Assembly: GCF_900188335.1 (NCBI RefSeq)
Contig: NZ_FZOY01000002.1
Location: 847,092-911,091 of the forward strand
Direction: 5' to 3'
From: Tropicimonas sediminicola
Lineage (GTDB): Bacteria > Pseudomonadota > Alphaproteobacteria > Rhodobacterales > Rhodobacteraceae
Length of the DNA: 64,000 nt
Shown one piece after another: positions 45,008 through 54,005 of the stretch. A program made the position numbers and the translations under genes. The first letter of the stretch is position 1; every line of letters starts with the position of its first letter. The notes under the pieces are model-generated. The model had not been told where the DNA came from. It saw nothing but the letters and a program-made list of their open reading frames with translations, and did no database searches.

Positions 45008-45193
45008 TTATTTCTTGTTCGCCGGATCAGTGCACAGGTTGATCACGGTCGCACCCACAATCCAAACGGCAAACATCAAGAAGGTTGCCAGAGATGCCGA
45101 GTAGAGTTGGCCGATATAGCCGCCGAGCCCCAAGACCAGCCCCACCGCTCCGTTGACTGCTTGCAGCTCCTTTCGTTTGGACTTGAGATCCAT
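45008..45193 (-). CDS. Small two-helix membrane protein
   Basis: A 61-residue protein with a basic coiled N-terminus (MDLKSKRKELQAVNG) and two hydrophobic helices (GAVGLVLGLGGYIG and ATFLMFAVWIVGATVINL). CAGGAGCGAAAAGAC precedes ATG 45193. An FNR-like box is centred about 65 bases upstream, so it may be induced at low oxygen. Its partners are unknown. Confidence 0.65.
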   Translation of the reverse strand: MDLKSKRKELQAVNGAVGLVLGLGGYIGQLYSASLATFLMFAVWIVGATVINLCTDPANKK

Positions 45194-45249
45194 GTCTTTT
45201 CGCTCCTGGGCCGTCGCAAGCTTATTGCCTCCACGAGAGAACCATTACC

Positions 45250-45263
45250 TTGATCTTGATCAC
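45250..45263 (-). promoter_or_regulatory. FNR/FnrL-like binding site
   Basis: TTGATCTTGATCAC matches the FNR/FnrL consensus TTGAT-N4-ATCAA at nine of ten defined bases. It lies about 57-70 bases before the start of the small membrane protein (minus strand) and about 290 before the K+ channel gene. Control by FnrL under low oxygen is inferred. Confidence 0.55.
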
Positions 45264-45551
45264 GATCGGCGCCCCTGAGACGGCTATGTCTGCGCTCCGG
45301 TTCCAGGCAGTAGACCGGCGCTCGACCCGGCGGATCTCCACGCCCCGTTCCGAAAGACATCCGCATGCGTCCTTTCCGATACGAAATCAAGCACTGGGCC
45401 GGGACGCTAAAGCGCAGTGCAAATATCACCAAAGGCCCTAGACCGAATGGTGCAGTCATTGCTTCACTTCAGGGCGCGTGCCCATTTGGGGTCAGAGCTG
45501 GTCAGGCGCGGGTACTGCAACCCGGCGCGGCACTGAGGCAGAGGGAACAAC

Positions 45552-46325
45552 ATGGAGCTGCTGAAAGCGCGGGTATCCGAACTGTACACCGGGCAGACGC
45601 CAACCGCGCGGAGGCTGCGCTATTGGCTGATCCTGTTCGACCTGGCCACGGTTGTCTATTTCATCGTGACCGTCCCGCTACCGGCAACCCCCTTGATACG
45701 CATTGTGAATTTCGCACTGGCCGTATTGATCGCGATCGATTTCCTTTGTCGGCTTTGGATCTCGGACAATCGCTGGCGGCACCTTGGACAGATCTACGTG
45801 CTTGCCGATCTGATCGTGCTGCTGTCGCTGGTGCTCGACCCCTTGCTGCACCTCGATCTTACCTTTCTACGGATACTGCGTGGCGTCCGGCTCGGGCGGT
45901 CGGAGTATCTGCTTCAGGACCTGCGGCGCGGCTGGAAGTTCTTCCGCGAGAACGAAGACGCGCTGGTGGCTGCACTCAACCTCGTGGTCTTCGTGTTCGT
46001 CACAACATCCGCCGTGTTCATTTTCTTCGCAGAACCGAAGAGAGGTGCATCGGGCTACGTGGACTCGCTCTACTACACGGTCACGACGCTGACGACGACC
46101 GGCTATGGCGACCTCACACCCCAGACTCCGGTGGAGAAGATCGCAGCCGTGGCGATCATGGTGATCGGGGTATCCCTGTTCCTCCGCCTTGCCGGCGCGG
46201 TCTTCACCCGCTCGCGGGTGCATCACCCATGTCCGCAATGCGGGCTGACGCGCCATGATCCGGATGCCGTCCATTGCAAGCATTGCGGCGAGATGCTCAG
46301 GATCGAGACGGAAGGCGCCGGCTGA
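45552..46325 (+). CDS. Voltage-gated-type K+ channel with zinc-ribbon tail
   Basis: A 257-residue six-helix channel. The S1-S4 region has a basic fourth helix (FLRILRGVRLGR) as in voltage sensors. The selectivity filter TTTGYGDLT lies near 181-189 after the pore helix SLYYTVTTL, and the last helix follows. The C-terminus (about 225-257) is a small zinc ribbon, CPQCG then CKHCG, which is unusual for a channel. GAGGCAGAGGGAACAAC precedes ATG 45552. Confidence 0.88.
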   Translation: MELLKARVSELYTGQTPTARRLRYWLILFDLATVVYFIVTVPLPATPLIRIVNFALAVLIAIDFLCRLWISDNRWRHLGQIYVLADLIVLLSLVLDPLLHLDLTFLRILRGVRLGRSEYLLQDLRRGWKFFRENEDALVAALNLVVFVFVTTSAVFIFFAEPKRGASGYVDSLYYTVTTLTTTGYGDLTPQTPVEKIAAVAIMVIGVSLFLRLAGAVFTRSRVHHPCPQCGLTRHDPDAVHCKHCGEMLRIETEGAG

Positions 46326-46434
46326 CGACACCAACCGTGCCGACGGCGTCGGAGGCCCGGCAGCCCGCCCCTCGCCCGGCGTGTGGGACGCCAGTCAGCA
46401 GCATTCGGCCAAGGGCGCACACAAGACCGGAAGC

Positions 46435-47955
46435 CTATTCCGAGACGACTTCCGCGCCTTCGATACCTGCCACCTTGGCAAGCTGCTTGAGGCGGCTCTG
46501 GACGGCATCGCTGTCGGGAACGCTCGCATCCTCCAGCACCTCCAGCCGGACGGCATCTGCCTCGATCCTGAGGCGGGATTTCTCGAGGATCTCCGGAACG
46601 CTGGCCGAGAACCGGTGTCCCAGCAACAGCGCCCGCCCAAGGATCTCGGCACGCTGCAAATCGTTACGGGACAGGATGCCGGAGAGCCTGTCCTTGATCT
46701 GCTCATCCACCTTGCCGCCATAGCGCGCCATCACCGAAACGGCGAGGAACGCGCGTTCGCCGTGGCTGATCCCGATGAACGGGAACTCCAGAAGCCGCAG
46801 GAAGCTGTCCATCGCGCGCACCTTCTGATGGTCGCGCCACGCGATATCGGTCAGCGCGCACACCGCCAGCCTGACGCGGCGCTCGCTCTGGGTTTCACCG
46901 GGGAAAAGGTCCGCGGTCCAGTTGCCCAGCGCCTCGCTGAACTTCGGAACGCGCGCCACCGGCAAACCGATCGCCAGCGCCCCCTCCACAAGCGGGTCAC
47001 GGTACTGTTCCGCCTCGCCGAGCTGGCTGTAGAGCCAGCCCTCCCGAAGACCGAAAGCCGAGAAGACAGCCCTCTCGGGCTTCAGTTTCCGGAAAACGCG
47101 CCACAGAACAAGCGCTGACGCCGCAAGCGTTTCAACCCGCCTTCCGGGCACATCCGGAAGGGCCGCGATCTCGTCCGTGGACATCTTGGCGATCTTCTTG
47201 GCGAGCGACGAAAGCTCCTTGGCCGGCATTTCGTAGCCGTGCGGGACAGAGATCGGGTGGTTGGTCATGGCGATATGTACGCGCGCAAGCGCCCGCCACC
47301 CGCCGCCGACGGCGTAAAAGACCGGCTCCGTCAGCATCGGCGGCAGCGCGCCATCCAGGATATCGTCGATCTGCTTCTTTGCCGCGTCGATGCCATCCTC
47401 CAGCATCGCCCGGACCGGAAGCGCCCCCAGCGGCATGCTGGCCCGGCGGTCCCCCACGCAGTCGCCGAGCACCTCGGCCACCTCCAGGCTCCCGCCGCCA
47501 ATATCTCCGACGAGACCTCTCGGCTGGAAGAATCCGGAGATGACACCGAGTGTCGAATAATAGGCTTCGTCCTCGCCCGAGATGACCCTTGGCTCCATGC
47601 CGGTTTCGGCCCGTATGGCCGAGACGAGGTCATCGCCGTTCTTTGCCTTCCGCGTCGCCTCGGTCGCGAGGATGTCGACCTGCGGCACATCCATGGCCTT
47701 CGCAATCGCGTCGAAGCGACGGATGGCGGCCAGGGCGTTGTCGATGGCCTTCCGTGTGAAACGGCCATCGTCATCAAGGCCGGCGCCAAGAGCGGCTAGG
47801 GACTTCTCGTTGAACCTTGGAAACGGCGCGCGACCGAGATCGTCGTAGACGACGAGCCGTATCGAGTTCGAGCCGAGGTCTATGATCCCGTAATGTACCG
47901 GCCGATGGGACAGCACGCGATCGGTATCGATCTCTATGACCCGCGGATCGTCCAT
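46435..47955 (-). CDS. ppx: Exopolyphosphatase Ppx/GppA
   Basis: A 506-residue Ppx/GppA-family phosphatase. The N-terminal actin-like fold has GIIDLGSNSIRLVV near 23-36, TEATRKA near 98, ISGEDEAYY near 128 and LVGDIGGGSLEVAE near 148, which contribute catalytic and phosphate-binding residues. A C-terminal helical extension with an HD-like layout follows (VCALTDIAWRDHQ). It degrades polyphosphate, affecting stress signalling. No ppk is adjacent in the window. Confidence 0.88.
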   Translation of the reverse strand: MDDPRVIEIDTDRVLSHRPVHYGIIDLGSNSIRLVVYDDLGRAPFPRFNEKSLAALGAGLDDDGRFTRKAIDNALAAIRRFDAIAKAMDVPQVDILATEATRKAKNGDDLVSAIRAETGMEPRVISGEDEAYYSTLGVISGFFQPRGLVGDIGGGSLEVAEVLGDCVGDRRASMPLGALPVRAMLEDGIDAAKKQIDDILDGALPPMLTEPVFYAVGGGWRALARVHIAMTNHPISVPHGYEMPAKELSSLAKKIAKMSTDEIAALPDVPGRRVETLAASALVLWRVFRKLKPERAVFSAFGLREGWLYSQLGEAEQYRDPLVEGALAIGLPVARVPKFSEALGNWTADLFPGETQSERRVRLAVCALTDIAWRDHQKVRAMDSFLRLLEFPFIGISHGERAFLAVSVMARYGGKVDEQIKDRLSGILSRNDLQRAEILGRALLLGHRFSASVPEILEKSRLRIEADAVRLEVLEDASVPDSDAVQSRLKQLAKVAGIEGAEVVSE

Positions 47956-48373
47956 TCGTACTCATCTCCCGACTGATTGCATGCACCAAGCGCCAGCATC
48001 TTGAACGGTCTTCGGACCCATTGGGGCCAGGAAGACGCTTCATCCGCGAGGCCCGGAAAGGACCGGAGAGCGCGTCTGATTTCCACCATTATAGATCGAT
48101 CCGCGGGACAGGCTTCATTTTCTTGGAGCGGAGCTTGAATTCACCGGTCTAACTGGAAGCTTGCCCAAGAGTGATCGAATCCAACGTTGAGCATCGCGAC
48201 AACTACAGAGACGGCCAACTCGGAAGTCGCGCGCGCCTCAAGGCCGTGCTTCCAACAAAGCGGCTCGTCGATGCGGCTACGGAGTCTGCTGGACTGCGGG
48301 CGCGGCAATCGGGCAGATTGGCGAGCCGTTAGTCGGCGCCGGAAGCATGAGCGGAATGGCCGCACGACTTCCA
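47956..48373. other. Gap upstream of the relic patch
   Basis: About 420 bases with the ppx promoter and no supported gene. Open frames are short, without ribosome-binding sites. Sequence near 48100 is AT-richer. Confidence 0.3.
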
Positions 48374-48505
48374 TCACCAGGGACTTGGCCAAAGGGTGCG
48401 AATTTCCATCGGGCTCATACCCACCGATTTCTTGAATGCGCGGGCAAGGTGGCCTGCCGTAGAGTATCCAAGCTGGGCGGCAATCTCGCAGACGGAAACG
48501 GCGAT
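48374..48505 (-). pseudogene. AraC-type helix-turn-helix fragment
   Basis: On the minus strand CEIAAQLGYSTAGHLARAF is followed by KKSVGMSPMEIR and a stop, which is the second helix-turn-helix of an AraC regulator. The ligand domain and first helix-turn-helix are absent; the frame upstream turns into unrelated sequence at about 48505. It is a broken remnant. Confidence 0.7.
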
Positions 48506-48739
48506 CGCAATCACGGCCACCGACACGGGACCGGGCATCCCGGAGCGCCTGTTCCCGACCAACTTCGATCCGTTCACGCGCGGTGAAGGGTGCGGGAACG
48601 CGGAATCCGGCGGAGCCCGCCCGGGGCCATTCAATCGCTCGCCGCATCGTCCGACTCCATAGCGGCGAAGTTTCCCTCGAAAACCGAATGCCGCAGGGAG
48701 AAATTGCGGCCATCCGGCTGCCGATTTCCGGCTCGTAGC
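48500..48739 (+). pseudogene. Histidine kinase ATPase fragment, frameshifted
   Basis: Plus-strand ITATDTGPGIPERLF is a kinase G1-type ATP-binding motif, followed by FDPFTRGEG. The C-terminal part continues in another frame as HSIARRIVRLHSGEVSLEN and ends LPISGS before a stop at 48739. Start, sensor and dimerisation regions are missing. It begins exactly where the AraC remnant on the other strand ends, so an old rearrangement joined the two. Confidence 0.65.
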
Positions 48740-48936
48740 GGGCGAATTCGCACGCCCCCGCGCGATGGCGCTCATTCGCTGCGGGCGCCACGGTGATTGA
48801 CGTTCGTCGCCACGGCGGTCAATCGCGACAACCCGAGATCTCGTTGTTCGGGTTTCCGCCCGCTCCAGTCTTGGTCAGCCCGCCAAGTTGGACCTGCCTG
48901 CCAACGGCTTCGTCCTCGAGGCTATGTTCTTGGGCG

Positions 48937-49845
48937 CTAGCGGAGAAGCAGGTCTCTGGCACGGACGTTCCGCCGGATGAAGTCGACCAGAAGGCGGATG
49001 CGGAGCGGCACGACGCTGCCGCCGGCATAGACGATGTGCAGTGGAATGGCGGGCGGGGACCATTCCGGAAGCAGGCGCACCAACTCCCCGTTCGCGATGT
49101 GGCGGTCCATCACCCACTCAGGCATGAGAACCACCCCAGCTCCCGCGACCGCGAACTCGACAAGAGTGTCCCCCTGGTCGGCTGTCAGGTTGCCGGACAC
49201 CGGGATGTCCCGAACGGTTCTCCCTCGGGTAAAGCGCCAAGTCTGGGAAGCCTTCATCCGGCCGAAAGTCAGGCAGTTATGGGAGGCGAGATCCTCCGGC
49301 TCCGAGATTCCCGGGGCTCCCTCGAGGTAACCGGGAGCGGCGACGAGGGTCAGGGGGTTGGAGGACAGGCGCGAGGCGATCAGGGTGGAGTCTTGCAGAT
49401 GGCTCGCCCGGATGGCCACGTCGATGGCCTCACCGACAATGTCGAGATGCTGTTCGGTCAGGAAGGAGACGACCTCGATCCGGGGATATTCCCGCAGGAA
49501 CTCGACGAGAAGCGGCGCGATGACGATCCGCGACAACACGGGCGACATCGAAAGGCGAATGTTGCCAGCGGGCGTTCCGGCATCCGCCTGGAGCTGGGCT
49601 TCACCGGCATCGAGATCCCGCAGAACGCGCTGGCAATTCTCCAGGTAGGTCTCGCCGAGCGTTGTCAGCGTGACCTGTCGGGCATTCCGGCGCAGAAGCT
49701 GAACGCCCAGGTGCGTTTCGAGCGCGGCAATCCGCTTGCTGATCGTTCCCTGCGCGAGCCCTTCCAGCTTGGCGGCCTCCTGGAAGCTGCCAGTCTGGGC
49801 AACCCGTGCGAAGGAGCGCATTGCAAGCAGCTGGTCCATATTCAT
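48937..49845 (-). CDS. LysR-family transcriptional regulator
   Basis: A 302-residue LysR regulator. The N-terminal winged helix is clear: LLAMRSFARVAQTGSFQEAA then GTISKRIAALETHLGVQLLRR. The substrate domain follows from residue 90 (LSMSPVLSRIVIAPLLVEFL, split for length as LSMSPVLSRI and VIAPLLVEFL). It is of the CrgA/DmlR-like branch. It is divergent from the 143-residue coiled-coil gene; start 49845 or 49839 (MDQ). Confidence 0.88.
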   Translation of the reverse strand: MNMDQLLAMRSFARVAQTGSFQEAAKLEGLAQGTISKRIAALETHLGVQLLRRNARQVTLTTLGETYLENCQRVLRDLDAGEAQLQADAGTPAGNIRLSMSPVLSRIVIAPLLVEFLREYPRIEVVSFLTEQHLDIVGEAIDVAIRASHLQDSTLIASRLSSNPLTLVAAPGYLEGAPGISEPEDLASHNCLTFGRMKASQTWRFTRGRTVRDIPVSGNLTADQGDTLVEFAVAGAGVVLMPEWVMDRHIANGELVRLLPEWSPPAIPLHIVYAGGSVVPLRIRLLVDFIRRNVRARDLLLR

Positions 49846-50043
49846 TATTCCATATTGGAATTTTTATTATTCCCCCAGGAATATTGGCCCATCGCGAAGT
49901 CTGTGCAAGGGTCATCACGACCGAACAGCGGTCTACACCCGACACAGACCTCCGAAACAATGCCTTGCGGCTCGAGTAGCCCGAGGTGCCGGGACGGCAT
50001 TGCCGCCCCCGTTGCGAGAGGCATTGCCCGAGAAAGGGACCGC

Positions 50044-50475
50044 ATGACGATGCTGTCAGACAAGCTTTCCGACCTGTCCGTCCGCGTCGGTGATGTCGAA
50101 GCGAGGGCCGAAGCGTTCCGGTCCGAGAGCCAGGCCGGTCGCACCCGGAAACTCGACGAGTTGAAGGCCGTCGCAGAGGCACATCGTGCGAGCCTTCTGG
50201 TCTCGGATCCGGCCGGCGAGGATGACATCGAGGCGGCTTGGGCGAAGTTCGGCAGGTCGATACTTGGGCGCATCGACTCCGTCCAGCTTCTGGTCGAGCC
50301 GAGGAAAGACGCCAAAGATCCAAAGGACGCCGCCCTTCGTGCGGAGCGGTTGGAACGCAATGCCGGAATGGCCGTGGATCACGCGCTCGCCGCGGCGGTC
50401 GATGCGGAGCTCGCGGTTGCCGAGGCCGTGGATGCGCGTCTGCGAGCGGTTGACCTGGCTGAAGATGAAACCTGA
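50044..50475 (+). CDS. Predicted coiled-coil protein, 143 residues
   Basis: A 143-residue, charge-rich helical protein (MTMLSDKLSDLSVRVGDVEAR...), with heptad-like repeats and no signal or membrane segment. GAAAGGGACCGC precedes the ATG. It ends ALRAVDLAEDET-like. No family is recognised. It is divergent from the LysR gene, which could regulate it, and convergent with the TetR gene. Confidence 0.55.
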   Translation: MTMLSDKLSDLSVRVGDVEARAEAFRSESQAGRTRKLDELKAVAEAHRASLLVSDPAGEDDIEAAWAKFGRSILGRIDSVQLLVEPRKDAKDPKDAALRAERLERNAGMAVDHALAAAVDAELAVAEAVDARLRAVDLAEDET

Positions 50476-50533
50476 AGCCGTCGGGGAGGCGATCATGCAC
50501 CATATAGCAAGGGCACGCCACGCACTCGGGCGG

Positions 50534-51109
50534 TTACCTGGAAAGCAGAAGCTGCAAACGCATCTCGCGCAGGCGCACGCGGTCCTTGGCGGAGAGTTCC
50601 GAAAAGATATCGCGCTCGCTGACGGCATAGGCCACGAACAGGCGCGTCCGGTTCTCGAGATCGTCGCCTGTGAAGCCAAGTTCGGCGAACAACCCGCGGA
50701 TCAGGTCGATGCGGTAGTTCATCTCGGCACGCCATATACGACGGACCCGGGCATCCTGTCGCGCCCACTGGCGAATTGCGAAGTCGTAGCGGCTGAGGTC
50801 GTCACGGTCGACGATCTCGGCAATCAGGGCGAGCCGGGCAGCCGGAGACATGCCGGCAATCGCCGACTTTCGCAGTGCCGGAAGCTCGTCGAGCGCGCGC
50901 CAGTGGTCCAGCAGCGCATTGTGCAGATCGGCCCGGTCCCGAAAATGGTAATAGAAGCCGCTCTTGGCGACGCCGAGTTCGGCCGAAAGCCGCTCGACGC
51001 GCACGGCCTCGATCCCGCCAATCCTGAGAAGCTTCAGAGCGGCATCCAGCCAATCCTGTTTGCTGACCCTTGGCCGGGCGCCATCGGGCACGAGTTTCAT
51101 CTGCGTCAT
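50534..51109 (-). CDS. TetR/AcrR-family regulator of the sulfatase genes
   Basis: A 191-residue TetR regulator. The helix-turn-helix is in WLDAALKLLRIGGIEAVRVE and LSAELGVAKSGFYYHFRDR. The C-terminal domain is of the TetR_C group without recognised ligand. ATG 51109 is used; 51100 is possible. It is divergent from the sulfatase operon starting at 51225, with a candidate operator between, so it probably represses that operon. Confidence 0.8.
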   Translation of the reverse strand: MTQMKLVPDGARPRVSKQDWLDAALKLLRIGGIEAVRVERLSAELGVAKSGFYYHFRDRADLHNALLDHWRALDELPALRKSAIAGMSPAARLALIAEIVDRDDLSRYDFAIRQWARQDARVRRIWRAEMNYRIDLIRGLFAELGFTGDDLENRTRLFVAYAVSERDIFSELSAKDRVRLREMRLQLLLSR

Positions 51110-51148
51110 GGATCGTTTGATAGAGAACTCGCGACAAGAGAACAACTA

Positions 51149-51182
51149 TACGCAATCGTACATATAGATAGACGGATGCGTA
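51149..51182. promoter_or_regulatory. Candidate TetR operator
   Basis: TACGCAATCG and CGGATGCGTA form an imperfect inverted repeat (outer arms TACGCA/TGCGTA) between the TetR gene and the sulfatase operon, 40-75 bases from both starts. The spacing is long for one TetR dimer, so it may be two half-operators. Assignment is by position. Confidence 0.4.
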
Positions 51183-51224
51183 CACTTTGGGCCAGAATTG
51201 GCCAAGGCGGAGGGGAGGAAGATC

Positions 51225-52346
51225 ATGAAGGCACATGTCGGGCTGAGCGCGGCCATTCTGGCCTGCACCGGTAACCTCGTCGCGGCCCGGGGCATCCAGC
51301 ATGACACCGAGCACTATGTCCTGCTGTCGCATTATGGGGAGGCTTGGGTGACTCAGGTAGAGGGCGAGAAGGGCGGCACGCTCACTGAATGGGGCATAGA
51401 GCCCGGCGAGCGCCCCGACATGGAAATGTACATGGAGGTGAACCAGCGCTTCCAGGAGCAGGCGCTGGACTCGCTGCGGGCGATGGCCACGCAGGACAAG
51501 CCGTTTTTCCTCAACTACTGGCCGCAGATCCCGGCGGCAATTCTTGCGGCCATTCCTGACAACAGATGTCTCAATGCCAATTGCGGCCGCTGGGCCAATG
51601 GCATGACGCTTCTCGACGAGACCGACGCGCTCGGCATTGCCGACAACACCATCGTGATGGTGATGGGCGACAATGGACCGATGAAGCAGGAGATTTCGGA
51701 CTCGGGCTATTCTGAGTGGCTGTTTCGCGGCACCAAGGGGTCCGCGCTCGAAGGCGGCCACAGGGTCGGAGCCTTCCTGCGCTGGCCGGGCGTGATCGAG
51801 GCCGGCTCCATTGCCGGCGACATGGTCTTTGTCGGCGACCTCTACACGACCTTCGCTCGCATCGCCGGAAACATGGTGGGCATCCCCACGGACCGCGTGG
51901 TGGATGGCGTGGACCAGACCGCGCTTCTGGTGAATGGCGATACCCACGGCCGACGCGACTACATCCACCTCTACGAGGTCGACAAGCTCGCCGCCACGGT
52001 CAAGCAGAACATGAAGATCCGCTGGCCCGGCCCCGGCGTGAACCCCTCGCTTGCCAAGGTCTACAACCTTTACTGGGATCCGCGCGAAGAGCATCCGCTC
52101 AAGCGGGAGGGCGTCTGGACCGGCACTCCCTTCTCCCGGATGCTCACCCAGCATTTGCGGCTGAAGGACAAGTTCCCGGACCGCAAGCCCGCAACCGGCA
52201 TGCCTTACGAGGATGTCGAGAATATTCGCCCGGAAACCGTCGAGATGCTGAAGCTCTGGCAACAGACCTACGGCGATGCGCGCGACGTGATCCTTGGCGT
52301 CGAGTCCGCCGGAAACCGAGCGGTGCCACGTGAAGGGGCCGTTTGA
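51225..52346 (+). CDS. Sulfatase-like protein lacking the active-site half
   Basis: A 373-residue protein with a signal-peptide-like start (MKAHVGLSAAILACTGNLVAARG, residues 1-23). The next part aligns with the C-terminal half of sulfatases: NTIVMVMGDNGPM, RGTKGSALEGGHRVGAF and LVNGDTHGRRDYIHLY. The CxPxR formylglycine site and most N-terminal metal ligands are absent. GGAGGGGAGGAAG precedes ATG 51225. The gene is first in the operon; a deletion seems to have joined a secretion signal to the C-terminal half. It is unlikely to cleave sulfate and could be a relic or a binding protein. Confidence 0.7.
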   Translation: MKAHVGLSAAILACTGNLVAARGIQHDTEHYVLLSHYGEAWVTQVEGEKGGTLTEWGIEPGERPDMEMYMEVNQRFQEQALDSLRAMATQDKPFFLNYWPQIPAAILAAIPDNRCLNANCGRWANGMTLLDETDALGIADNTIVMVMGDNGPMKQEISDSGYSEWLFRGTKGSALEGGHRVGAFLRWPGVIEAGSIAGDMVFVGDLYTTFARIAGNMVGIPTDRVVDGVDQTALLVNGDTHGRRDYIHLYEVDKLAATVKQNMKIRWPGPGVNPSLAKVYNLYWDPREEHPLKREGVWTGTPFSRMLTQHLRLKDKFPDRKPATGMPYEDVENIRPETVEMLKLWQQTYGDARDVILGVESAGNRAVPREGAV

Positions 52347-52404
52347 CGCCCCCACGCTGTGACGGATTGCACCGCCGACCATCAATTCAACTGGGGAGGA
52401 AACC

Positions 52405-53988
52405 ATGAAACATCGGACTGGAACAGGACTGGCCGCAGCGACGGCGGCAATGCTCGCGACACAGGCTTTTGCCATCGAACCGGACGGGCCTCACATGGCT
52501 CACGCCGAGCGCAACGCCGAGGCCTGGGCGGCCGAGGACGCCGAGATCGACGCGCGGCTTGCCGAGCTCGAGGGCCGCTTCGGCAAGAAGCCGAACATCA
52601 TCTACATCCTGACCGACGATATCGGCTGGGGCGAGCTTGGCTGGCAGGGCGGCGGCAAGCATCGCGGCACCCCGTCCGAGGCGCTGGACGCGATGGCGTT
52701 CGAAGGCATGCGGTTCTGGTCGTCCTATGCCGAGCCCTCCTGCACGCCCACACGGATCGCCATCAACACCGGCCGCCACCCTGTGCGCACCGGGCTCCTG
52801 ACCGTGCTCTGGCCCGGGCAGGTCGACGGCCTGTCGCCGGAGGAGGTAACGACCGCCGAGATCCTTTCGGAGGTCGGCTACAACACCGCGATGTGGGGCA
52901 AGTGGCACCTCGGCGACCTTGAGGAGCACGCGCCCGAGAACCAGGGCTATGATTACGCCTACTACGGCCTCTTCAACGGCGCGCCGGATTACTGGCAGGC
53001 GTCCTTCGAGGACAAGAGCGGCACCTTCCCCTTCGCCGATTTCCCCGGCAACGAGGCCTATCTCGAGGGGACCGGGATCGACCTGTCCATCGGCGGTTAT
53101 GTCGGACGCAAGGGAGAGGGCCGGACACCGATCGACGGCGTGGCCGGGGTGCTCTCGCCCGAGCGGCAGGAAGCCTTTGAGAACGAGTCGATCGACCAGA
53201 TCACCCAATACGTGAAGGATCACGCAGAGGACGAGAACCCGTTCTACATCTATTGGGCCTCCTACGCGCAGCAGATCGCCGCGAGCCAGGAATTCCTCGA
53301 CGCGCCGGGCGTGGACAAGAACAACCGGCAGGCCTCCTTCATGGCGCTGCACAACAAGCATGTCGGACAGCTCCTCGACACGCTGAAGCAGGAGGGCATC
53401 GCAGAGAACACGCTGGTCGTCTGGATCAGCGACAATGGCCCGATGTACGCTTTCTGGCCGACCGCCGGCTATACGCTTCTGCAAGGCGCCAAGGGCGATG
53501 TGCTCGAAGGCGGCGTGCGCGTGCCGGCGATGGCCTGGTGGCCCGGGATGATCGCGCCCGGACAGGACCCGACCGACATCCTGCACGTGACCGACCTTTT
53601 CACCACTGCCGCCCGTCTCGGAGGCGCGTTGGACCTTATCCCCAGCGACCGGATCACCGACGGCGTCGACCAGACCGCGCTGTTCCTCAATGGCGAGGGC
53701 CACGGACGGCGCAACTTCATGGCCCATTACAGCGGCGATGTGCTGGGCGCCTTCCGCTATGACGACTTCAAGATCCACCTGACCGAAGGCCACGGCGGCC
53801 TTCCGGGCATGGACTTCTACAACGTCAAGCGTGACCCGGGTGAACGCTATGGCGCGCTCTACCCCGGCCTCTGGGTGGTTCAACCCATGCAGCAGCTCCT
53901 CGGACAACACTACGGCCGCGTCCAGCAGTTCCCGCACCGGGCCCCGATGACCCCCGAAGAGGCGCGCCTGAAGGCGCAGGGGCATTGA
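52405..53988 (+). CDS. Exported sulfatase (Cys type)
   Basis: A 527-residue sulfatase with a signal peptide ending near AFAIEP (residue 24). The N-terminal metal site is PNIIYILTDDIGWGELG near 63-79, the formylglycine signature is SCTPTR with Cys 113 and GRHPVRTG follows. WGKWHLGD near 170, ISDNGP near 345 and GAKGDVLEGGVRVPA near 365 complete the fold. It hydrolyses sulfate esters in the periplasm or outside. Cys at the active site can be matured by AnSME or FGE. GGGGAGGAAACC precedes the ATG. It is second in the operon. Confidence 0.92.
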   Translation: MKHRTGTGLAAATAAMLATQAFAIEPDGPHMAHAERNAEAWAAEDAEIDARLAELEGRFGKKPNIIYILTDDIGWGELGWQGGGKHRGTPSEALDAMAFEGMRFWSSYAEPSCTPTRIAINTGRHPVRTGLLTVLWPGQVDGLSPEEVTTAEILSEVGYNTAMWGKWHLGDLEEHAPENQGYDYAYYGLFNGAPDYWQASFEDKSGTFPFADFPGNEAYLEGTGIDLSIGGYVGRKGEGRTPIDGVAGVLSPERQEAFENESIDQITQYVKDHAEDENPFYIYWASYAQQIAASQEFLDAPGVDKNNRQASFMALHNKHVGQLLDTLKQEGIAENTLVVWISDNGPMYAFWPTAGYTLLQGAKGDVLEGGVRVPAMAWWPGMIAPGQDPTDILHVTDLFTTAARLGGALDLIPSDRITDGVDQTALFLNGEGHGRRNFMAHYSGDVLGAFRYDDFKIHLTEGHGGLPGMDFYNVKRDPGERYGALYPGLWVVQPMQQLLGQHYGRVQQFPHRAPMTPEEARLKAQGH

Positions 53989-54005
53989 CCAAAGGGAGGT
54001 GAACG

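Noticed and set aside
45250..45263. CRP-type site
   Set aside because: The TTGAT/ATCA arms fit FNR/FnrL better than the TGTGA/TCACA arms of CRP.
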